Source: Prochilodus magdalenae
Lineage: Eukaryota; Chordata; Actinopteri; Characiformes; Prochilodontidae
Direction: 5' to 3'
Length of the DNA stretch: 64,000 bases
Assembly: GCA_024036415.1 (NCBI GenBank)
Contig: JAMWET010000936.1
Coordinates: 40,001 to 104,000, forward strand
The notes below the pieces were generated by a model. The model ran no database searches and had not been told where the DNA came from. It was given only the letters and a program-made list of their open reading frames with translations. Shown piece by piece: positions 57,801-64,000 of the stretch; position 1 is the stretch's first letter; every line of letters starts with the position of its first letter. Position numbers and translations under genes: made by a program.

Positions 57801-59931
57801 ACAGAGACTTTTATGTTGCAGAGACTGAATAGGGGTGGGGTGGTGCATTTTCCGGAGCACGGCAAAGGGCTGTGTTTGTAGCTGTTAGTGCTGGAGAGCC
57901 TTGGTGTGTTTCAAGCACTTTCCAGCAAGTTAAAAATAAAGCGTTTTGAAACAAAACCTTGAATTGTCTAAGATTCTCCCAACAACGCCAAACATGTCAG
58001 CAGGTGGTCATTATTGACAGTCTATCTTAAACAAAAAAAATTAAATCCCAAAATAAAATAAAAAAAATATATATGAGGAACTCTATGAGGAACATTTGAA
58101 CAGTAAATTACTCTTGGCTAGTCCTAGGAACAACCAAACCAATGAGTGCAATAGAGAGATTGGTTCCATACGAAACATGTTTAGCAAGATGTCTGCATTG
58201 GTTTTATATACACGCCATATATACAGCCAACCTGTCCAAGTTCTTACCTTTCCTTCTCCCCTCATCTTCATCCACATCCAAATCTTTCTCTTCTCCTCCA
58301 TCCACTTCAGGTTCCTTTGTCTCAACCTGTACTCCCTCATCACCCTCTCCTCCTTCTTCCTCCAACATGAAGGGCTTCTTCTTTTTCTTCTTCTTCTTGG
58401 TCATGGTGGGATCGAAGATCATCTGAGCAAAGAAAAGTCCATGTTCCAGAATGAGAAGACAACTTAGACAACTTGGTTACAAGGATTCTGAAGACAAAGG
58501 GTCTGAAAACTGTATTAACACTTTTAAAAGTACTCTTGAGTTTGTGTTCTCTAATTCATCAAACTACGTAGTGATTAGGTATCGACCTTTTTGCGTATCG
58601 CCCATGCTTCAAGGGAAACTCCACCAATATTAACAATTCTCTGTATAATTCAATGGATGGCATGTCAACAGTCATTCATAATGGGTTTGGTGTGAAATAT
58701 CTGGTTGAGACTCAGATTTCTTTACAGTGGTGGTGATGGGAACCAGAGTTCACCATGTCTACAACATAAATATACCCATTTTACTAAATATTCAAACCAC
58801 CGGTGAATCTACACCTTTTCTGATGGTAAAACAGGGGATAATCTCGGGCCAATGGATTTCTTTGGGAACAAATGACCTAACACCACACTGTGCATCACCT
58901 CTAACCATGAATAGATCTTAAAACAGAATCTTCTCAAAGGTTTTAGAAAACAATGTGTTACATTAGGCAGTGTTTTCATAACCATTTCATGTAATAACTG
59001 TCTATAAGGGAGCTCTTAGAAAGTGGATTTCTGGTTTCTATTACCACCACTGTGAACAATTCCCACGCACTAGGTTTCTCTACAATGGAGCATTTAACTG
59101 CAAACCCAATCTGAATGGCTCTGTTCACACCACAGCCGTTTAATCATATAGGAATTCTGAAAAACCGGTGGTATTCCACTTTAAGATGAAGGTACATTGC
59201 AAATTATCGTCACAAGGCACGTTTACTCGACAACAAAGCTACATTCACCATGCCTGGGTTAGGTGACGGAGAGTTTTCGGTCCAAAGAGAGACGAACAAT
59301 GTGTAAAATCTGGCTAAATGTGGCTATATCCTCTTGCTGGTTAGCGATAGCTACTGTTAGCTAGTGCCCAGTATTGGGAAGCTAGCCTGCATGAATTAGC
59401 TACTAGCCAACTACCCTGTGCCTTCGGATAAGACAACCCAAACACATGTACAACTAGATACATGTAATGCTTTTTACTGCAACGATCACATAAAGAGAAG
59501 ATAAATGTGCAAGTCACTGGCTAATCTACAGTTAGCTTTGCGCTAGCTAGAGCTAGCCCAGATAGCAGACCCAGCTACAGCGCCTTAACATTTATACCAA
59601 TTAAAGCCAACCGTAATAATTTTTGCCCAGATTAAAATAAAACCATAAGGTCGTGGGAGAAATAAGACGATTTAATGTCAAAGAAAGAGTCATTTAGAAG
59701 CAGAAGAGCAACGCGCCAGAATGTAACCGCTACACCATTTAAGGTAGAACGGGAAATTGATCTGGGAAGCTAACTGGCTAACTCGTGAGGTAAGGCTGCG
59801 GCCGCTGCACATGTGAGATTCGCTAGCAGCCTTCCAACTAGGCCCCGGCACGTTTTCAGACGGAATTTGAGTTATTTTCGTCAACGTAAACACAGAGCAA
59901 ACGTTTGTCCACATACCTCGTCTCCTGACAT
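51722..59931 (-). CDS. eif2s2: Eukaryotic translation initiation factor 2 subunit beta (whole coding span, 9 exons)
   Basis: Complement join of 59917-59931, 58248-58422, 56329-56435, 54026-54155, 53829-53929, 53248-53396, 53051-53107, 52857-52942, 51722-51897: 996 bases, 331 residues (human 333), all junctions in frame with consensus splice sites. eIF2 beta is part of the heterotrimer that carries initiator Met-tRNA with GTP to the 40S subunit; its N-terminal lysine boxes bind eIF5 and eIF2B epsilon. Visible: start [14 protein letters not shown]; lysine boxes at about 14-21, 76-81 and 122-128; the conserved core [15 protein letters not shown] through [19 protein letters not shown]; and a C2-C2 zinc finger with Cys279, Cys282, Cys300 and Cys303, followed by the terminal [10 protein letters not shown]. 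All key residues are intact. It lies convergent to raly, the same arrangement as in human. Confidence 0.98.
52857..52942 (-). CDS. eif2s2: eif2s2 coding exon 8
   Basis: This 86-base exon encodes [20 protein letters not shown] then ENVLRRYI, the segment leading into the zinc finger. The donor is GTGAGT. Confidence 0.95.
53051..53107 (-). CDS. eif2s2: eif2s2 coding exon 7
   Basis: This 57-base exon encodes [18 protein letters not shown] with split codons at both ends. The acceptor is tttttgttag and the donor GTGAGT. Confidence 0.95.
53248..53396 (-). CDS. eif2s2: eif2s2 coding exon 6 (core domain)
   Basis: This 149-base exon encodes residues 177-225 ([20 protein letters not shown] and onward to TDICK), nearly identical to mammalian eIF2 beta and part of its central alpha-beta fold. 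The donor is GTGAGT. Confidence 0.97.
53829..53929 (-). CDS. eif2s2: eif2s2 coding exon 5
   Basis: This 101-base exon encodes [19 protein letters not shown] then [14 protein letters not shown] (residues 144-176), the start of the conserved eIF2 beta core. The donor is GTAAGG. Confidence 0.95.
54026..54155 (-). CDS. eif2s2: eif2s2 coding exon 4 (third lysine box)
   Basis: This 130-base exon follows acceptor ttttaaag. It encodes residues 100-142 beginning [12 protein letters not shown], with KKKKSKK in the middle and an acidic end. The donor is GTAGGT. It is the least conserved part of the protein. Confidence 0.93.
54195..54440 (-). mobile_element. Non-LTR-type 3' tail fragment in an eif2s2 intron
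   Basis: aagataagataaccttttat tatcctacatggggaaatct resembles the reversed 3' tail of fish retroposons (ggggaa, ataaaagg, then ttatctta repeats). Partial and tentative. Confidence 0.35.
54730..55165 (+). mobile_element. Tc1-like family D, copy 2 in eif2s2 intron 3
   Basis: The + strand frame 54820-55095 retains [13 protein letters not shown] and [24 protein letters not shown] residues in broken frames, with the right end ctctggatattagcaggtgt resembling family D copy 1. Inserted antisense to the gene and clear of the exons. Confidence 0.75.
55166..56328 (-). other. eif2s2: Rest of eif2s2 intron 3
   Basis: No repeat or gene recognised apart from a short A-rich tract at 55812-55838. The intron lies between exon 3 (56329) and exon 4 (54155). 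Confidence 0.7.
56329..56435 (-). CDS. eif2s2: eif2s2 coding exon 3 (second lysine box)
   Basis: This 107-base exon encodes residues 64-99: [12 protein letters not shown], six lysines and then SKKEKIF, matching the human protein closely. The donor is GTCAGT. Confidence 0.95.
56436..58247 (-). other. eif2s2: eif2s2 intron 2
   Basis: Contains an A-rich tract at 57030-57055 and a T-rich one at 57735-57760. No gene or recognisable mobile element. Confidence 0.7.
58248..58422 (-). CDS. eif2s2: eif2s2 coding exon 2 (first lysine box)
   Basis: This 175-base exon lies between acceptor tttgctcag and donor GTAAGA. It encodes residues 6-63 with eight consecutive lysines followed by PFMLEEEG, then an acidic stretch ([20 protein letters not shown]). 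Confidence 0.96.
58423..59916 (-). other. eif2s2: eif2s2 intron 1
   Basis: 1.5 kb of unique-looking sequence. The 59340-59600 part is rich in gctagc-type words (ctagctag, gttagctag), a composition sometimes seen near teleost promoters; no defined motif. Confidence 0.65.
59917..59931 (-). CDS. eif2s2: eif2s2 coding exon 1 (MSGDE)
   Basis: The five codons ATG TCA GGA GAC GAG are followed by donor GTATGT. Exon 2 continues exactly with MIFDPTMTK, as in vertebrate eIF2 beta, which fixes the start. Confidence 0.95.
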
Positions 59932-60095
59932 GTTTTAAAGTCGATGTGAACTCGTGACACAAGGAAAAATATCACTGTACTACAAGGTTTTACACCACCG
60001 TCCACCTTCCGCTGTAATATGGCTCACTCCGTGCTGGGTCCGGACCTGCGTGGTTCACATGCCGCACTGCATCATGGTAGTTGTAGTGTACAGTA
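59932..60095 (-). promoter_or_regulatory. eif2s2 promoter with ZNF143/SBS-like element
   Basis: Immediately upstream of the ATG is a short CpG-containing segment without TATA. On the - strand, 60087-60062 begins ACTACAACTACCATGATGCA and ends GTGCGG, close to the SBS/ZNF143 consensus (ACTACAA, CCCAG, ATGC, TGCGG) found about 100-200 bases upstream of many housekeeping genes. The recognition site is read from sequence; use by ZNF143 is inferred. Confidence 0.6.
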
Positions 60096-60199
60096 CTATT
60101 GTTCTACACATAGGCCTACAAGTACATTATATTTTTTATATATGTACACAAATAATTAGGTGATTTGCTCGAGTCTTCAAGTTGAAAATGTAAATGTTA

Positions 60200-60237
60200 T
60201 TATTAACATATATATATATATATATACATATATATAC

Positions 60238-60285
<48 letters not shown>
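60200..60285. repeat. (TA)n then (GATA)n microsatellite
   Basis: ta tract at 60208-60236, followed by about 12 gata units at 60237-60285. Confidence 0.96.
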
Positions 60286-60286
<1 letters not shown>

Positions 60287-60365
60287 TGGGAAGCTAACTA
60301 GCTACATTCATAATCTATAAATATAAAAGTCTTTCTGTGATATATAAATAAAAGTATTTCTGTGT

Positions 60366-60800
60366 ACAGAGGTGGACAAATTGCACAAGCCACTTGAGTT
60401 AAAGGAGAGATCCCCAAGGTAAAACACTCCTCCAGTGTCAGTAGAAGTTCTTCCCTTTAGACCGCCATTGGAGTAACATACTAAAGTATGTACCTTCAGA
60501 TGTACTGAAGTATGGAGAGTAACAGTACTAAAGTATGTACCTTCAGATGTACTGAAGTATGGAGAGTAACAGCAGCATGATTTATTATGGCTCTAATGCC
60601 CTATTATCATTTCTAGAACAGGACTCTTCATCAGCTCAGTGTAGGTATAGAGACTCTAGTGTCTCTCGGTCCACCAGTCTTTAATAGAAGCTCAGTCTGA
60701 CACTGATGTATATTTAAATGGTCATAAACACAGAACCCTGAAGGAGAACAGTTTCCTTTAGCTAGAACCAAACTCTGTCCAACAGATCAAAACAAGCTCA
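60366..60800. mobile_element. hAT-type element fragment with internal duplication
   Basis: Starts cagaggtggacaaattgcac and continues with gagatccccaaggtaaaac and cagtgtcagtagaagttctt, wording of a common fish hAT-type repeat known to me. A 46-base unit (actaaagtatgtaccttcag...) is tandemly duplicated at 60479-60570. The far end is not defined. Confidence 0.5.
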
Positions 60801-61559
60801 AAACACCTGACCGCTGTACCCTGATTGGTGGGGTGAGTAGAAAGACCCCCAGAATCAAACCACTCCCATAAAGTAACCAGTTACACTTACTGAGTTACAC
60901 TGTCTGTGTATGTGTTTACTTTTGGGAACAGGTGTCACAGGCTTTCAAGTTCACAGGCTTGCTGGGGACACAGTAATACAATCTGTAACATTCTCAAGAC
61001 CACACGGTCACATACTGATAAGACTGCACACACAGACAGACTCACAGTAAAGTATGATGAACTATGATTGAACCGTAATTTAATTACACAGGAAGGTAAA
61101 ATCATTTAATCTCCCACACTGTCCAAACATGGGTCATTTGCTTCTGGAGGTTGCTGTGAATGAGTGTGATGCAACATGGTTGGTAGCACTGAAGGCATCG
61201 TGGTTCTTAATGTAGTGTTGAAAGCTACTGCCCATACGTTAAGTGAAATATGACATTAACAGTTTTGAATATCTGTACACATAAAATGCATTACTGTTTT
61301 TTTTAATCAATCTGAATATTAGTATGAACTGCATTTCATTCAATAATGCCTACTGCATTCAGTGCAGTGACCAACCATATGGACTATACACACACAAAAA
61401 TGCATTTTATCCCATATTTAAAGTAAGGTGGCAAAAATAGCACTGATGTTAACTGAGTAGTTGGATCACCAACTCCATCTCTGACTACTGGATGGAGCTC
61501 CATTGCTCCAGAGAACACCATTCCACTGAAACACCTGGGTATATCACCCACATGAAACA
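60801..61559. other. No recognisable feature
   Basis: Unique-looking AT-rich sequence between the hAT-type fragment and the family G element; nothing supports a gene. The same holds for 62891-63033, 63101-63420 and 63494-64000 outside the two candidate exons. Confidence 0.6.
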
Positions 61560-62890
61560 GTCAGCAACAACTGAAAACTGCCTGTTACTGGAGATCAGTG
61601 TTTCATGCCACTGTGCAACAACTTTGGCCCACTCTTTTTTCCAGAGCTGCTTAAACTGAGTCACAATGCAGGGCTTTCAAGCCCGTTTCATTGGAGTTCA
61701 AATCAGGACTTTGACCATAGCCCTCTCCACAGCCTTCCTTTTGTTCAGTTTGAGCCATTCAGAGGTGAACCTGTTCTTGAGATTGGATTTTCAGATCGTT
61801 GGTCTTGCTGTATAACCCAATGGGGCTCGAACTCCAGCCTGATAACCAGACCTTCTCCTGCAGGTTTTCTATTAGAGAGCAGAATTCATGGTTCCATCAA
61901 TGACTGCAAGCTAACAAAGCTAAACAAAAATTTAACAACTGACAAAACACTGATTAAGACTGCTCTAACAGAAACAACCATTATAAACAAGACATATTAA
62001 CAGCTCTAAATGCATTTAAAACTACGTCATTAATATCTATAACTACAGTGACATTCTATAAACTGAAAGCCTAAACATAACAACACTGCAAATCAAGATC
62101 TCCCTCAGCACTTTGGCTTTTAGGGGTTATTTTGGGGTTTATTTAGTATCTCCTGAGGTACTAAAGCATCCCCACATCATTACACTACCACCACCATGCT
62201 TCACTGCTCCTATGATGTTCTATTGTGAAATGCTGTGTCAGCACTATGCCAGAAGTAACAAGATGGTCTTCCATTACACTTTTAACACATCAAAACATTC
62301 TTCCAACAGGTTTGGAGGTCAACAAGGTGTGCTTTGCACATATCACACTAGCCTGCTCTTGGTTAGCAGTGGTCTTACTTTTACAGCTCTCCCATGGATC
62401 CTGTTTTTGCCCTCCGGTTTCTTTTTAATTGTGGGATCATGAACACTGAGGTTATCTGAGGTCAGTGAGGCCTGCAGTTCCTCAGATGTTTGTCAGTGAC
62501 TTCCTGGATTAATTGTTGCTGTGGTCTGGGAGGGATTTTGGTAGGTCTGCCACATCTGGGAAGGCTCACCACTGTCGTTCATGGAGAGTTGTGGTTCACT
62601 GGGCTTCAGAAATGGCTTTGTAACTTCCCGGGAGTTTTTCTGCTCATGGCACAATGTGCTGCTTGTTGAGACCTTATAGCCCTCTTCACATCACTGTTAA
62701 GGTGTAATTAAGTGATGTTTAGGTTCAGCTGGACCTAGTGATCAAGCCTGGAGGTGTTGAATTTATCTGACCCCAATTATTGGCTATATTTGATTGACTA
62801 AGTAACTAATGAGGGAATTAACTTTTCACACTTGGTGTTGGATCATTTTATGTATTCAATCAATGCCCAAATCCCCAACTGGGATGTTTG
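61560..62890 (-). mobile_element. Tc1-like family G, decayed transposase
   Basis: The - strand reads VVSLPRCGRPTKIPP at about 62570-62530, the GRP-box linker of Tc1 transposases. Further downstream, blocks correspond to the middle (ccacatcattacactaccac caccatgcttc) and end of the gene. Many stops and frame shifts. Retains the ttaacttttcacacttggtg end region near 62820. + strand ORFs here (61605-62000, 62113-62442) are antisense shadows. Confidence 0.7.
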
Positions 62891-63033
62891 GTCTTTTGAT
62901 TAAATGTGATTTAATAGGGTCACAGGGTCAATAGGGTTAATAGGGTTTTTAACAACCTGTAGATGTTAGCTGACTTATTGAATGTTAAAAGCTGTGAGAG
63001 AATTCCTCTATGAATAATGTATCCTTTGTCCAG

Positions 63034-63100
63034 ATTGGACGCCAACAATTATAGACACATCCTGGAGTTTCAATCTTGTGAACTATGATGAAGATGAATG
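63034..63100 (+). CDS. Candidate exon of an unidentified gene (1)
   Basis: Acceptor cctttgtccag and donor ATG|GTAAGC bracket 67 bases open in only one frame, reading WTPTIIDTSWSFNLVNYDED then E. Its last two bases TG combine with the first G of the next candidate exon to make Trp. I do not recognise the protein. Confidence 0.25.
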
Positions 63101-63420
63101 GTAAGCTGAAGTAATACTGAGAGTTAATAAGGCAGCAGCAGAATTAGTTTTAGCTGGAGTTCACATTTCTGTTGCTTGGGCAAAGAGCCTAATGTTTGTA
63201 GGAAAGCATCTAGTTTTATTCTACAATGCTGGCAAAGACCGCCGTCCTGTTTTCCAGAACCCAACTGGTGTATAACAGCACCTTTGCGTTACTTTGTACT
63301 CCGTAAATGTGCCTCCTTCACTGAGCACCCAACGCTTGTATTAGTTCTTTTGAGTAACTTACAGAATGACTGAAACTGAGCTGAAATAGTAAGCAGGTAT
63401 TAAATACAGACCCACTCCAG

Positions 63421-63493
63421 GAGACACACAGCTCTGGTGTTGTGGAATTTCTACATGGAGGAAATTGACAGGAGATCCTGCAGCACTTCTCAG
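63421..63493 (+). CDS. Candidate exon of an unidentified gene (2)
   Basis: Acceptor cccactccag and donor CAG|GTAAAG bracket 73 bases. In the phase set by the previous candidate exon it reads RHTALVLWNFYMEEIDRRSC then STSQ. The phase agreement supports but does not prove an exon pair; the 3' neighbour is unclear. Confidence 0.25.
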
Positions 63494-64000
63494 GTAAAGA
63501 CATTCCCAGGAACAAGTGGTTGGTTCAGATTTGCGAATGACACCTAGGTGGAGATCAAATTCTAAGATGTTTTGCCAACGAGTATAGAGTCCAAAGTTGA
63601 GGAATGTAGGAATCTAGTAGAATTCCTGAGGCTGTTTATAGCCTGTTCTGCAGGAAGAACAACTGTAATCCTTAAACCACTGCTTCTGATGGGTGGAAAA
63701 ACGAGAATAAGTGTGTTTACTATGTGAAATTCAGGTAAGTATTTATTTATGTGCTTAAACACAGCTTTAGGTGTCCTAGTACAAAAGCAGTTAACAGTGC
63801 TAAACTTTTACTGACTACTTCCCAGTTGCTATAGTCAGAGGAGAGTTAATGCATGAGCGTACCTAGGCTAAAGCCCAGAGATCCAGAGTAATTCAGGGGA
63901 TCTTATTACAAGGTTTTTATTTTTCCCCTTTACCAACTGGGGCAGCCTGATCACACACTTATCCAGTCAAATGAACATGGAATATTTCAATAATGTTTTA

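Noticed and set aside
61605..62442. + strand ORFs of 131 and 109 codons
   Set aside because: Antisense to the decayed family G Tc1-like transposase.

Overview
The window is vertebrate nuclear DNA, almost certainly from a teleost fish. Two split protein-coding genes with GT-AG introns, long microsatellites and a dense load of decayed Tc1/mariner-type and fold-back DNA transposons all point that way. One tRNA-derived SINE and several repeats resemble families I recall from otophysan fishes (characins, catfishes and relatives). That narrower placement rests on memory and is only an inference.

Gene 1 is raly (hnRNP of the HNRNPC/RALY/RALYL family) on the + strand. Seven coding exons between 1357 and 33892 join in frame to a 277-residue protein: an RRM, a 16-residue cassette exon, a basic nuclear-localisation region, a leucine-heptad coiled coil and an acidic tail. 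A non-coding last exon with a poly(A) signal is likely at 39763 to about 40340. Gene 2 is eif2s2 (translation initiation factor eIF2 beta) on the - strand. Nine coding exons between 59931 and 51722 join to 331 residues with three lysine boxes and a C-terminal C2-C2 zinc finger. The genes are convergent, as RALY and EIF2S2 are in human. One makes a nuclear RNA-binding protein and the other a subunit of the ternary complex that delivers initiator tRNA; nothing here links their functions.

Layout: 1-1349 upstream sequence or a 5' intron of raly with an ATTC array; 1350-33895 raly coding exons and introns, including a 17.7 kb intron 3 and a 6.8 kb intron 5 that carries two large minisatellites; 33896-39762 a probable GC-AG intron with a degenerate 1.4 kb tandem array; 39763-40340 probable raly 3' UTR; 40341-51365 convergent intergenic space with a second 54-bp array, a 730-bp fold-back element and a 1.4 kb G-rich tetranucleotide array; 51365-60090 eif2s2 with its promoter; 60090-64000 downstream DNA with a hAT-like fragment, a Tc1-like pseudotransposase and two candidate exons of an unidentified + strand gene.

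No undescribed multi-gene system is visible. The observations most worth following are a 3' splice site of raly exon 5 made almost entirely of (TG)n, the overlap of the raly stop codon with AATAAA and a GC-type splice donor, a shared-deletion Tc1 lineage present eight times in 50 kb, several foldback elements, and two minisatellites whose periods are multiples of three and therefore imitate long ORFs.
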